A stretch of 64,000 nucleotides of DNA, from positions 676,048 to 740,047 of the forward strand of contig NZ_CP061308.1 in NCBI RefSeq assembly GCF_018687935.1, in the 5' to 3' direction. Positions 35,671-44,835 of the stretch are shown here, one piece after another. Position 1 is the stretch's first letter; the number at the start of each line of letters is the position of its first letter. A model generated the notes under the pieces. The model worked only from the letters and a program-made list of their open reading frames with translations. It ran no database searches and was not told the DNA's origin. The position numbers were made by a program, and so were the translations under genes. This DNA is from Polynucleobacter sp. JS-JIR-5-A7. GTDB lineage: Bacteria; Pseudomonadota; Gammaproteobacteria; Burkholderiales; Burkholderiaceae.

Positions 35671-36654
35671 ATGTTCAAAAAATTTATTAAAAACATAGTA
35701 ATCAGTGCAGCAGTGATACCAGCAGTTGTTCCAGTCCTGATGGGTTCAGCGTTTGCTGCTTACCCAGATAAACCGATCAAGATGATGATCGGCTATGCTC
35801 CCGGAAGCTCTACTGACATTGTTGGCAGGATGATTGCCAATGATCTCAGTCTTGCTTTAAAGCAGCCCATCATTGTAGAAAATCGTGGCGGGGCTGCTGG
35901 TAGCTTAGCTGCAGACGCAGTTGCAAAAAGTAGCTCAGATGGCTACACCATTTTATTTGCGCAAAATGGTTTAGCAATTAATGTAGCAGCCAATCCAAAG
36001 CTACCATTTAATGGACAAAAAGATTTACTTCCAGTGGTCGGTGTTGCAGCGACTCCTCATATTTTGATCGTCAATAACAATTCTCCAGCTAAGACAGTGG
36101 CCGATTTAATTGGGATGCTCAAAGCCGATCCCGGTAAGTTAAGTTTTGGTTCTTCTGGAATCGGTAATTCAGATCATATGGCAGGCGAATTATTTTTAGC
36201 TACTACTGGATTGCAAGCGATTCATATTCCGTACAAAGGTGGGTCACCTGCCGCAACTGATTTAGTTGGTGGTCAAATTGATTTTTACTTTGCTGGCATG
36301 CCAGTTGGTCTACCTCTATATAAGGGCGATAAGGTCAAGGCCTTGGCAGTGACTAGTAAGAATCGCTTTAGTGGCGCTCCAGAATTGGTTACTATTCAAG
36401 AGGCGGGTGTGAAGGGTTATGAAATGGCTTTGTGGCAGGGTATGTTTGTGCCAGCTGGCACGTCACCAGCCATTATTAAAGAGCTGAACAATTCTGTTTT
36501 GAAGATTTTAGAAACACCTGAAATGAAAGATCGCTTTCAAAAGGCCGGTGTACAAATTTCGCCAATGAATACACAGCAATTTTCAGACCTTTATTTCTCC
36601 GATATTGCTCGGTGGAAAGTCGTCATAGAGAAAGCCAAGATCAAGCTAGATTAG
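35671..36654 (+). CDS. Bug-type (TctC) periplasmic solute-binding protein
   Basis: This 327-residue protein starts at ATG 35671, which follows a strong GGAGGAGA ribosome site; the in-frame ATG 35653 does not have one. A signal peptide ends near GSAFAA, then YPDKPIKMMIGYAPGSSTDIVGRMIA and SFGSSGIGNSDHMAGELFLATTG. It closes the SMP-30/GntR/LDH2 operon and probably binds its substrate. No tctA/tctB is nearby. A terminator follows at 36680-36716. Confidence 0.92.
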   Translation: MFKKFIKNIVISAAVIPAVVPVLMGSAFAAYPDKPIKMMIGYAPGSSTDIVGRMIANDLSLALKQPIIVENRGGAAGSLAADAVAKSSSDGYTILFAQNGLAINVAANPKLPFNGQKDLLPVVGVAATPHILIVNNNSPAKTVADLIGMLKADPGKLSFGSSGIGNSDHMAGELFLATTGLQAIHIPYKGGSPAATDLVGGQIDFYFAGMPVGLPLYKGDKVKALAVTSKNRFSGAPELVTIQEAGVKGYEMALWQGMFVPAGTSPAIIKELNNSVLKILETPEMKDRFQKAGVQISPMNTQQFSDLYFSDIARWKVVIEKAKIKLD

Positions 36655-36676
36655 CTCTTCATTTCTCTAAACATCA

Positions 36677-37378
36677 TTAAGCGCTGAGGTCGAATACTAA
36701 GACTTCAGCGCTTTTTCCATGAGAGATAGCCAATTGATTTTCATCCTGAATCATGAGGGCGTCTCCACCATGCAACACTTGACCGTTCACCTGCAGTGAG
36801 CCACGAATCAGGTGAACGTAGGCTTTGCGGCTCGGGTCCAATGTAAGCGAAGTGGATTGATCGTCATTAAATAGGCCCGCGTACATCTTCGCATCCGCAG
36901 AAATCGATACCGAGCCATCTTGAGCATCTGGTGATGCGACCAAGCGGAGAGTGCCTTCTTTGCTTGCTGGTGGAATGGTCTTCTGCTCATAGCCAGGTGC
37001 AATTTCTAAAACATTAGGCTCAATCCAGATTTGTAGGAAATGAGTCGTTTGATCTTTTGCGTGATTAAACTCGCTATGGGTGACACCGCTACCTGCGCTC
37101 ATGCGTTGGATATCTCCCGGAGGAATACCTTTGACGTTTCCCATACTGTCTTGATGTGCCAATTCACCGGATAGTACATAGCTGATGATTTCCATATTGC
37201 GATGACCGTGCTTACCAAAGCCCATTCCTGGCGCAACGCGGTCTTCATTAATGACTCTGAGATTCCCCCAACCCATAAACTTCGGGTCCTGGTATCCCGC
37301 AAAGGAAAATGAGTGGAAGCTTTTGAGCCAGCCATGATCTGCATAGCCCCTATCTTCAGATTTTCTGAGAAATAACAT
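36677..37378 (-). CDS. Pirin-family protein
   Basis: This 233-residue double-cupin protein has the pirin N-terminal metal-binding pattern: FLRKSEDRGYADHGWLKSFHSFSFA, then GFGKHGHRNMEIISYVLSGELAHQDS. The three His and Glu ligands are present. Pirins of this YhaK/YhhW group include quercetinase-like enzymes; the role here is unknown. Its last codons lie inside the hairpin of the convergent gene's terminator. Confidence 0.9.
   Translation of the reverse strand: MLFLRKSEDRGYADHGWLKSFHSFSFAGYQDPKFMGWGNLRVINEDRVAPGMGFGKHGHRNMEIISYVLSGELAHQDSMGNVKGIPPGDIQRMSAGSGVTHSEFNHAKDQTTHFLQIWIEPNVLEIAPGYEQKTIPPASKEGTLRLVASPDAQDGSVSISADAKMYAGLFNDDQSTSLTLDPSRKAYVHLIRGSLQVNGQVLHGGDALMIQDENQLAISHGKSAEVLVFDLSA
36680..36716 (+). 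terminator. Terminator of the Bug operon, overlapping the pirin 3' coding end
   Basis: AGCGCTGAGGTC (36680-36691) pairs with GACTTCAGCGCT (36701-36712) over 12 bases with one wobble pair, followed by five T (36712-36716). On the other strand the same bases encode the last residues of the pirin protein. Confidence 0.78.
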
Positions 37379-37457
37379 GTTGACCGCCGTTTATTTTGAT
37401 GAAATTGGGATAAGGACATTATCATTAGCTTTTAGAATATTTGCTGATCGGTAGCGT

Positions 37458-38900
37458 ATGGCAAGCTTTAAAGACAATACTAAGGAAACCTTTTTAGGTC
37501 TCATTGAGAGCGCTCAGGAATGGTGGGCAGACTTTACTCAATTCTTGCAAGAGACTTGGCCGCTTTTGATATTGCTCCTAGCTATTCTCATGGGTATCTG
37601 GTGGTACGCAGATCCACCTCCACCTCGCCATGTATTAATGGCAACCGGATCTCCCGGTAGTTCTAATGAGCTTTTAGGCAAACGTTACGCTGAATTTTTT
37701 GCTAAAAAAGGAATTACTCTAGAGCTAGTGGCTACCAATGGCGCACAGGAAAATATTGATCGCTTAGCAGACCGTAAAGATGATCTCCAAGCTGCTTTTG
37801 TTCAGGCAGGCGTTGTCCATACATCAGGAGTGACTGGTGTCGAGTCCTTAGGCGTCATTGCTTATGACCCTGTTTGGTTTTTCTATCGGGGCTCAGAACT
37901 GAAGGAGAAAGATTTTCAAGGTTTTGATAGCAAGTTTCAGTATTTCTTAAGCAAAAAAATCTCCATTGGCATAGAGGGTAGCGGTACTTACGCACAGGCC
38001 ACGAAAATTCTCAAACTTTCAGGCTATGAGCCAGGACCCAGTTTTCTAAAACTTCCACCAGATCAGGCTATTCAGGCAATTCAAAAAGGAGAGATTGATG
38101 GAGTTTTTATTGTAGATACCTATTACTCTCCAAATGTACAAGCCTTATTGAATGATCCTAATTTACAAATTGGTACGTTTAGAAGGGCGGAGGCCTATGT
38201 CAAACTGATTCCATATCTGCGCATACTGAATGTACCCGAAGGTGCATTTGATTTAAAACGTAATTTCCCCAGTAGTGATATGAAACTTCTTGCCACTACT
38301 ACCAATCTGCTGATTGATGATCGCATGCATCCGGCAATACAATTTTTATTTCTAGAAGCCGCAAAAGAAATTAATGGCAAGGCATCTTTTTTTGCTGCTA
38401 GAGGTGAGTTCCCCTCATTTAAAAATACGATGCTTCCAGAAAGCTCAGTTGCGATTCATTACGAAAAGAATAGCTATCCATTTTTAGTGGCCTATTTACC
38501 ATTCTGGCTTGCAGAATTAGTCAATCGACTGGTTTTTATTTTGCTGCCATTCCTGGTGATTTCTTATCCCTTGTTGCAAGCACTGCCTGGCTATAGAACA
38601 AGACGGATGCAAAACAAAATTAATCGCTTGTATTCGGACTTAAAAGGTTTTGAGCAAGAGTTGTTGACTAATTTTGATTTAAGTCTTCGGGATGAGTACC
38701 TGAAAAGATTAGACGTCCTCGAATATCAAGCGCTCACCATTCAGGTTTCTAGGCGTCTAGCAAGCGATTGCTATGCTTTGCGCACTAGCATTGACTATGT
38801 GCGTAACTGTCTCAATCGAGGGGTTCAACCTTATCAGATTAACGAGACATCAGTCGCACTTGCAACACAAGTAATTAATAAGATGGAGCCACCTGTATAA
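37458..38900 (+). CDS. Membrane-tethered TAXI-family solute-binding protein
   Basis: This 480-residue protein has an N-terminal transmembrane helix at about 34-50 (WPLLILLLAILMGIWWYA). A periplasmic TAXI-type binding domain follows at about 58-340 (MATGSPGSSNELLGKRYAEFF, AAFVQAGVV, IGIEGSGTYAQATKILK). A second membrane segment lies at about 345-380, then a charged, probably cytoplasmic, helical tail of about 90 residues. Usual TAXI proteins are free periplasmic partners of TRAP transporters. No TRAP permease gene is present, so transport is doubtful and a sensory role is possible. Confidence 0.82.
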   Translation: MASFKDNTKETFLGLIESAQEWWADFTQFLQETWPLLILLLAILMGIWWYADPPPPRHVLMATGSPGSSNELLGKRYAEFFAKKGITLELVATNGAQENIDRLADRKDDLQAAFVQAGVVHTSGVTGVESLGVIAYDPVWFFYRGSELKEKDFQGFDSKFQYFLSKKISIGIEGSGTYAQATKILKLSGYEPGPSFLKLPPDQAIQAIQKGEIDGVFIVDTYYSPNVQALLNDPNLQIGTFRRAEAYVKLIPYLRILNVPEGAFDLKRNFPSSDMKLLATTTNLLIDDRMHPAIQFLFLEAAKEINGKASFFAARGEFPSFKNTMLPESSVAIHYEKNSYPFLVAYLPFWLAELVNRLVFILLPFLVISYPLLQALPGYRTRRMQNKINRLYSDLKGFEQELLTNFDLSLRDEYLKRLDVLEYQALTIQVSRRLASDCYALRTSIDYVRNCLNRGVQPYQINETSVALATQVINKMEPPV

Positions 38901-38901
38901 C

Positions 38902-39354
38902 TTATTCACTTTCCCCGGATCTGCTGGGGAATTTAAAGGAAGCGTAACGCACAATCGCATTTGCGATGGCCAAGATGAGAATAGTTAACCCCATGAGAAG
39001 AATTGCCATATCTGCTTCATGCTTGGTGTTGACTAAATCAATAATGAGGCGAGTGACCGCAGTAATGGCAACATAGATCAAGAAGCGCACGGGCATATGG
39101 TTGGTCTTGAAATAAATACCAACCATCGCGCCAATTTCTAAGTAGATAAATAGAAGTAGCAAGTCTTCAATCGATGCAACCCCTTTACCTACCATTCCCA
39201 TGAAGGCGACTGCTGCAGACCAAACAGTAGCAGCACCAATGCCAAACAAGGCAATGCGATGAAAGAGCGAGACAAATAGATTGCCAATAGGCACTGTCCA
39301 TTTTTCTACGATAGCCTCAATCTTGTTCGCGTCTTTTGGGGAAGTCGGGGTCAT
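38902..39354 (-). CDS. PsiE-family membrane protein
   Basis: This 150-residue protein has four hydrophobic helices and the PsiE-like stretch LLLFIYLEIGAMVGIYFKTNHMPVRFLIYVAITAVTRLIID. In E. coli psiE is induced by phosphate starvation; the function is unknown. It lies 60 bases downstream of the flavocytochrome gene in the same direction and converges with the TAXI gene, with one base between the two stop codons. Confidence 0.82.
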   Translation of the reverse strand: MTPTSPKDANKIEAIVEKWTVPIGNLFVSLFHRIALFGIGAATVWSAAVAFMGMVGKGVASIEDLLLLFIYLEIGAMVGIYFKTNHMPVRFLIYVAITAVTRLIIDLVNTKHEADMAILLMGLTILILAIANAIVRYASFKFPSRSGESE

Positions 39355-39414
39355 ATTTATAAGGCCTCTATCGTTTTATCAATGAGTTTCTGTGTATTTC
39401 TCAAATGGGCAAAA

Positions 39415-40689
39415 TTAACCAAGGGTGTCAGCCCAGATATTGTGAGCCCAGCCCCAGGCATAAACACCTTCTAGGGTGGTTGGGCCAGGTGAGACTCCTC
39501 CAGAACCAGGGACTGGCTTAAAGGTCTTTTCAGCGGTGATGTATTGATGAACGCTCGCTACGTGTACCACTTCTTTGGCATTGACAAAGCTGTAGCAAGT
39601 ATTGGTCAACACAGGGGCGGGATTCATTTCCCAGCCGCTGAGTTCGGCCACAATGGCTGCGGCTGCAACTTTAGCGTGCTGGTTAGCCATGTGTCCGGAT
39701 TTAGGCATAGCAAAGGCCACTTGAATCGAATCGCCCAATACGTGGATATCTTTTTGAGCAGTCGATTCAAAATTGATGAAGTTCACATTCACCCAGCGTC
39801 CATTCGAATTCGCAAGTCCAGTTTTGACAGCGATGTCACCAGCGCTCATGGCTGGCAATAAGTTCAAAACATCCGCTTTGAGATCATCTTGTATTTCAAA
39901 CTTAATCGTTTTAGTTTTAGCATCTACAGCAGTCACATTATGTTTTGGCAGATACTCGATCATGCCGGCGTATTGTTCAGCCCATACCTTCTTAAATAAG
40001 GCACCCTTAGAAGTGACATCTTGATTAGCGTCGAGGATGAGCACCTTTGACTTTGGCTTGTTCTGTTTGAAGTAGCTCGCTACTTGGCAGGCGCGTTCAT
40101 AAGGACCAGGAGGGCAACGATAAGGGGCTTCTGGAATGCTCAGGGCATAAGTCCCACCATCGCGCATGGAGGCGAGTTGTTTATGGAGTGCAACAGTCTC
40201 AGCTCCAGCCTTCCATGCTTGGAGGGTGACGCCCGCTTTGTTGGCTTGCGCAAGCCCTTCAATGCTATTCATCATTAAGGAAACACCGGGCGAAACAATG
40301 ACTTTGTCATAAGGAAGTGTTTTTCCGGATACAAGCTTCGCAGTCTTCTTATCTGGGTCGATACTCGCCACGCTGTCCTGAATAATCTTGATGCCATGAC
40401 GTTTGCTCAAATTGTCATATGGACTAGTAAGCTCTGCTAGCTTACGTGAGCCGCCAATCACTAAATTCGAGAGTGGGCAAGAAACAAACGAAGCATTGGG
40501 CTCAATTAAGGTTACCTTAGCGGTGTTGTTTGAAAAGAGGCGCAGATACTTAGCGGCGGTAGCACCACCATAGCCGCCACCAATAACGAGGATTTCTGCT
40601 TTTTGTAAGTTTGCGCGTGCTTGACCAGAGAAGCCAGCAAGTAATCCCAGTGTTGCTGCACTGTGGCCAATAAAGTGACGACGATCCAT
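39415..40689 (-). CDS. fccB: Flavocytochrome c sulfide dehydrogenase, flavoprotein subunit
   Basis: This 424-residue periplasmic FAD protein oxidises sulfide. A Tat-type signal starts the protein (DRRHFIGHSAATLGLLAGF), followed by the Rossmann motif VIGGGYGGATAAKYLR. Cys71 (SFVSCPLSNLVIGG) aligns with the cysteine that binds FAD covalently in Allochromatium FccB. Later cysteines in RCPPGPYERAC and NTCYSFV fit the redox disulfide. It lies 12 bases after the cytochrome gene. SoxF is the near-identical alternative name; no other sox genes are present. Confidence 0.88.
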   Translation of the reverse strand: MDRRHFIGHSAATLGLLAGFSGQARANLQKAEILVIGGGYGGATAAKYLRLFSNNTAKVTLIEPNASFVSCPLSNLVIGGSRKLAELTSPYDNLSKRHGIKIIQDSVASIDPDKKTAKLVSGKTLPYDKVIVSPGVSLMMNSIEGLAQANKAGVTLQAWKAGAETVALHKQLASMRDGGTYALSIPEAPYRCPPGPYERACQVASYFKQNKPKSKVLILDANQDVTSKGALFKKVWAEQYAGMIEYLPKHNVTAVDAKTKTIKFEIQDDLKADVLNLLPAMSAGDIAVKTGLANSNGRWVNVNFINFESTAQKDIHVLGDSIQVAFAMPKSGHMANQHAKVAAAAIVAELSGWEMNPAPVLTNTCYSFVNAKEVVHVASVHQYITAEKTFKPVPGSGGVSPGPTTLEGVYAWGWAHNIWADTLG

Positions 40690-40701
40690 GATGTGCTCCT
40701 A

Positions 40702-41034
40702 TTATTTCTTGCCGAGTTGAATGGCGATGATTTCGAGTTGCTCGTCAGAGTAGCCTTTGGCTAACTGCGGCATGATGGTGCCTTCACGCGCTCCAGATTT
40801 AAATGCCTTGAGTTGGGTCAGCATTTGCTCGCTGCTCAATTGATTGATGAGTGGCATGCCACCATCAACCACACCCTTACCATCAGTTCCATGGCAGTTA
40901 GCGCAAGTCGCAGCTAATCCACGGTGATATAACTTAGTAGCGTCGGCACTTTGTGCATGGCTGATACCAGTCAATGCATAAAAGTGAACAAGGGCGCCCA
41001 TCAATAGGGCAGACTTTATTTGTTTCGCTTGCAT
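40702..41034 (-). CDS. Monohaem cytochrome c, partner of the sulfide dehydrogenase
   Basis: This 110-residue class I cytochrome c has a signal peptide ending near SHAQS, a haem motif CANCH (Cys44, Cys47, His48) and a likely methionine ligand in GTIMPQLAKGY. It is the expected electron-accepting subunit (FccA/SoxE) for the flavoprotein just downstream. It has one haem, whereas the Allochromatium subunit has two. ATG 41034 is used rather than the frame start at 41142, because only it gives a clean signal peptide; GGAG lies 10 bases upstream. Confidence 0.85.
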   Translation of the reverse strand: MQAKQIKSALLMGALVHFYALTGISHAQSADATKLYHRGLAATCANCHGTDGKGVVDGGMPLINQLSSEQMLTQLKAFKSGAREGTIMPQLAKGYSDEQLEIIAIQLGKK

Positions 41035-41224
41035 AGGAAGCAATCTCCGTTCTGATGAATATGCGCCAAAAGTAAGCGGTCGCATAAAAGTTTCTAGCCC
41101 TATCTTAAACAAGAAATCCCTGATTAGGGGTATATGACTCATAGGGATTTTTCATAAGCTCATTCAATAAAGTGTATATGTCAGCTTTTCATTGGCAAGG
41201 GGCTTAAGCCTATAAACTATAGGT

Positions 41225-42946
41225 ATGCGTGGTTCCTTTCCCCTTCGATATGCACTCCTTACCCTCGTTTTAGTGGTAATTACCTATCTTTATGGCTTGG
41301 ACAGTCGCTTTGCCCCTAAAAATGGGGACGAGTATCCCTATATGCATATTGTTCGGATGACAGCTGATACTGGTCATTGGTTGCCACTCCAATCTCAAAT
41401 GGACGGGATTAAAAATACCAAGCCCCCATTGATTTTTTGGCAAGGCATTGTGAGTACCAGTTGGGCAAGTCAATGGAGTCTCGAAAACTTACGTTTGCCT
41501 AGCGTTCTCTATACAGGGCTCACTGCTTTTTTTCTCTTTTTAGCAGTACGTCGATTTACCGGTAATACCCAAACTGGATTCTTGGCAGCCTTCGTTTGGT
41601 TATCTTTTTTTGCAACTTATCGTTATGGGCGCCCATTTCTCACGGACTCTCCAGAAGTGCTGTGGCTAAGCTTGCCATTCTTGGCGCTTTTATATTGGGG
41701 GAAGAGCGCCTTTGAGTCCAAACTCTTATTCCCACTATTGGCAGGCCTGAGTTTTGGTTTAGCACTCTTTGCAAAATCATTTGCGTATATTGTTCCTGCT
41801 TCCTTAGCGCTCGGCTTGTATTACTGGTACTGGCGAAAATGGAATATTTCTCAAACACTCATTCGAGATCTCTATAAATTAATCCTCATTGGCCTGTTGG
41901 CCTTGGGCGTTTTCGGTTTATGGTTTGCTCTTGATCCTCAGCCAGATGCAGTTTGGAAAGAATTTGTGCTGGGTGAGAATGCCGGTAAGTTTGCCGCACG
42001 TAGCTCTAACTACTTGCTAGATTTGGTTCGCGGTGGCGATAGCATCTGGATGTTAATCGTCACGACGATCGCTAATGCTGGCTTATTTACATTTGTACTT
42101 CTATCTACATTAATTCAATGTTGGCGTGAACGTCGTCTTTTGTCGACAGAAGAAATTTTATTGTTCTTGCTAATTGCTACATTCTTGCTGGTGTTCAGCT
42201 TACCAAGTCAACGCTCTGGTCGTTATCTCTTGCCCGTGATGCCTGCTTTTGCAGTACTGATTGCTTTGCGCTGGGAACATTTGCCTTTATGGGGCTTTCG
42301 CATTAGCTTGGTATTGCAGGGTATGGTGCTAGCGACTTTGTTCTGGCTTGGGTTCCATTTACAAGGCTCTCACTTTGCTGGTAGTTCAGAGTCGTGGATG
42401 TATCATCCGCTGCACTGGCTATTGATGGGCACCTCTTTCATCATTGTTTTACTTGGCCTGATCAAGAGAGGTCAATGTAAGACTTTGGCACTCATCGGAT
42501 GCTTTTTCATTTACTGTGCACTTACGAGTAGTCTTAGTCCATTAGAGGGGCATTTGGGTCGCTTTTCTGCAGCGACGATTGCACAAGTCAATGGTAAAGA
42601 TGTTTGGATTCCCTGTGACTATCGGGCAAAGGATGAGGAATATCGCTTGCTATTACCGGGTGCTCAATTGCATGGTTATCTTGCGAAAGAGGCAGGTAAT
42701 GTTGAGGGTCTTATCAAAACCTATCCTTTAGTTGTGGTGCAGTCTCCATTGGGCCTTGCGCCTAGCATTTGTAGCTCATGTCAGATCATTGGCCAAAGAA
42801 TGGAAATGAGGGCGCGTCACTCTGATGAAGAGATTAAAGCCATGTTACTTGGCAAGGTTGGCGAACATCTTTTTGTTACTGAGTACTTAATAGCAACCCC
42901 GGTCTCTAATGCAGAGTTGTTGAATGTAAAGGATGTTTGTAGATGA
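41225..42946 (+). CDS. ArnT-like integral-membrane glycosyltransferase (GT39/GT83 type)
   Basis: This 573-residue protein has about twelve transmembrane helices. The N-terminal periplasmic loop carries the acidic motif expected of polyprenyl-phosphate-sugar transferases (APKNGDEYPYMHIVRMT, then KNTKPPLIFWQG). It resembles ArnT and PMT family enzymes that move a sugar from undecaprenyl phosphate to lipid A or another acceptor. Donor and acceptor are unknown. It overlaps the next gene by 4 bases (ATGA), starting a three-gene operon. Confidence 0.83.
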   Translation: MRGSFPLRYALLTLVLVVITYLYGLDSRFAPKNGDEYPYMHIVRMTADTGHWLPLQSQMDGIKNTKPPLIFWQGIVSTSWASQWSLENLRLPSVLYTGLTAFFLFLAVRRFTGNTQTGFLAAFVWLSFFATYRYGRPFLTDSPEVLWLSLPFLALLYWGKSAFESKLLFPLLAGLSFGLALFAKSFAYIVPASLALGLYYWYWRKWNISQTLIRDLYKLILIGLLALGVFGLWFALDPQPDAVWKEFVLGENAGKFAARSSNYLLDLVRGGDSIWMLIVTTIANAGLFTFVLLSTLIQCWRERRLLSTEEILLFLLIATFLLVFSLPSQRSGRYLLPVMPAFAVLIALRWEHLPLWGFRISLVLQGMVLATLFWLGFHLQGSHFAGSSESWMYHPLHWLLMGTSFIIVLLGLIKRGQCKTLALIGCFFIYCALTSSLSPLEGHLGRFSAATIAQVNGKDVWIPCDYRAKDEEYRLLLPGAQLHGYLAKEAGNVEGLIKTYPLVVVQSPLGLAPSICSSCQIIGQRMEMRARHSDEEIKAMLLGKVGEHLFVTEYLIATPVSNAELLNVKDVCR

Positions 42947-44208
42947 GTCGTGTGATCGCCCTTTGTTTTTTGTTGCTAGCTGCTGTCATTGGATTTCTCC
43001 ATATTGATAGTCGCCCTGCTTGGGCGCCATTTTCAGGAAATGAAGTGATTGCACAAGAAGCAGATGAAACAAATCAAGCGCAGCCAGAAGGTAAAGTAAC
43101 CGCCAAGACAAAAGTACCTTCACAACCTTCTATCGCTAGCCCGCGTACTGATTGGCTGCCCGATACCGGTGCACCGTCTGTGCATGCTGCTTCACTGATT
43201 GCATTAAAAGATGGTGCTATCAGAGCGTTTTGGTTTGCAGGTAGCCGCGAAGGCGCTCCTGATGTGGTGATTAATACAGCCGTATTCGATCCCAAAACAA
43301 ACGCTTGGGCGGCGCCTACAGTGGTGATCGATCGAGTGGGTGCCGAAAAAGGCTTATCACGCTATATCGCCAAATTAGGCAACCCCGTTCCTGCGCGTTT
43401 GCCAGATGGCCGCTTGCAATTATTTTTTGTGACGGTCTCGATTGGGGGCTGGGCTGGAAGTTCAATCTCTACCATGTTGTCGGATGATGATGGTTTGACT
43501 TGGGGTCGTCCTCAACGTTTAATCACTTCTCCATTCATTAATCTAAGCACCTTAGTGAAGTCGCCTGCAGTGCAAATGACCGATGGACGCTTGGGACTGC
43601 CGGCTTATCATGAATGGATCGGCCGCTTTGGTGAGTTTTTGAGGTTAGATACAACTCAAGTCATTGATAAGCGGCGTATGAGTTCGGGTCGTAGCGCAAT
43701 TCAGCCGGCTGTGTTTGTGAATGAAGCCCAAGATGCTACTGCATATTTCAGACAAACTAGAAGCGCTGGGCAAGCAAAGCGCATTCCGGTGAGTCTCACG
43801 CGAAATGCGGGCCAATCATGGCAATCTGCTACCGATCTGGAAATTGAGAATCCTAATTCTGCGGTAGCCGGATTAACTCTGAAGAACGGCGCCCATCTAT
43901 TAGTGCTGAATAATATTGAGGCAGGGCGCTATCGCTTGGTATTGATGATGAGCAATCCCAAGTCGGGACAATGGCAAGTTGTTGAGGTGCTAGAAAATGA
44001 TGAAGCGTTACCAGACCAAGAGCGCAAAGAGTTTTCTTATCCCTACCTAATTAGCGCCAGTGGTAGCGATGCGCACTTAGTCTATACCTGGGACCGTAAA
44101 AAGATTCGGCATCTGTATTTCTCCAGCGCATGGCTTGAGCGTGCTTATAGTCAGTTGCAGGTGCAGAGCAATGCGGGATCGAGTATCGAAGTGAAGGAGG
44201 CACAATAA
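42943..44208 (+). CDS. Sialidase-like (BNR/Asp-box) exported protein
   Basis: This 421-residue protein has an N-terminal membrane anchor or signal (VIALCFLLLAAVIGFLHI), then a beta-propeller with sialidase-like stretches: HAASLIALKDGAIRAFWFAGSREG, then an Asp box SDDDGLTWG and AGQSW. Such proteins are annotated as exo-alpha-sialidase family, but true neuraminidase activity cannot be inferred. It overlaps the glycosyltransferase gene by 4 bases and the next by 1 base, so it probably acts on the same surface glycan. Confidence 0.78.
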   Translation: MSRVIALCFLLLAAVIGFLHIDSRPAWAPFSGNEVIAQEADETNQAQPEGKVTAKTKVPSQPSIASPRTDWLPDTGAPSVHAASLIALKDGAIRAFWFAGSREGAPDVVINTAVFDPKTNAWAAPTVVIDRVGAEKGLSRYIAKLGNPVPARLPDGRLQLFFVTVSIGGWAGSSISTMLSDDDGLTWGRPQRLITSPFINLSTLVKSPAVQMTDGRLGLPAYHEWIGRFGEFLRLDTTQVIDKRRMSSGRSAIQPAVFVNEAQDATAYFRQTRSAGQAKRIPVSLTRNAGQSWQSATDLEIENPNSAVAGLTLKNGAHLLVLNNIEAGRYRLVLMMSNPKSGQWQVVEVLENDEALPDQERKEFSYPYLISASGSDAHLVYTWDRKKIRHLYFSSAWLERAYSQLQVQSNAGSSIEVKEAQ

Positions 44209-44828
44209 TGAATGATCTGATACAAACCTTTGCTTTGATAGAGATGTCTATCACTTGCTCTTTAGTCCTCATGTTAGGAATTCAAAAGTTCTCTCAACTG
44301 AAATTTCCATTAGCAGCAAAACTCCTCTTGTTATTCGTACTGACCAACCTCTTTTTTTGGCGACTAGGGATGTTTATGGAGCTTCCATTAGCGGCTTATG
44401 TGCGTGGGGTGGTCGGTGATTTAAGTATCGTGAGCACTTTGCTGTTATGGAGCACCTTGCTGCCTAGTCATAAGGGTGCGCCCCTAGCATTTAAGTGGAG
44501 TATTGCCATCATTGCACTCTGTTTTTATCCTTTTGCATTAGGTCTGAGCATGATTGATCCTTATGCATGGGGTTACGGCTCGAATATTTTCTTGCTTGCC
44601 GTACTTCTATCGGCTGTCATTTGTGCGCTTGCCAATTGGACTAAGGGAACTTGGATCATTGGCCTAGCTATCATTGCTTGGGTCATTCATTGGCATGAGT
44701 CTGCTAATCTTTGGGATTACCTATTGGATCCACTCTTGGTAATCTGGTCAATCTTTGCGCTAGTGAGTTTGTTTCTTCAAAAGCGCAAAGAGAAGTTCCG
44801 CTCTGGTTATTTATTTAGACCGGGTTGA
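44208..44828 (+). CDS. Polytopic membrane protein of unknown function
   Basis: This 206-residue protein has about six hydrophobic helices and no motif I recognise. Its ATG overlaps the sialidase-like stop codon (TAATG), so it is translationally coupled and likely works with the two preceding genes in envelope glycan handling. A strong terminator follows. Confidence 0.75.
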   Translation: MNDLIQTFALIEMSITCSLVLMLGIQKFSQLKFPLAAKLLLLFVLTNLFFWRLGMFMELPLAAYVRGVVGDLSIVSTLLLWSTLLPSHKGAPLAFKWSIAIIALCFYPFALGLSMIDPYAWGYGSNIFLLAVLLSAVICALANWTKGTWIIGLAIIAWVIHWHESANLWDYLLDPLLVIWSIFALVSLFLQKRKEKFRSGYLFRPG

Positions 44829-44835
44829 GATCAAA

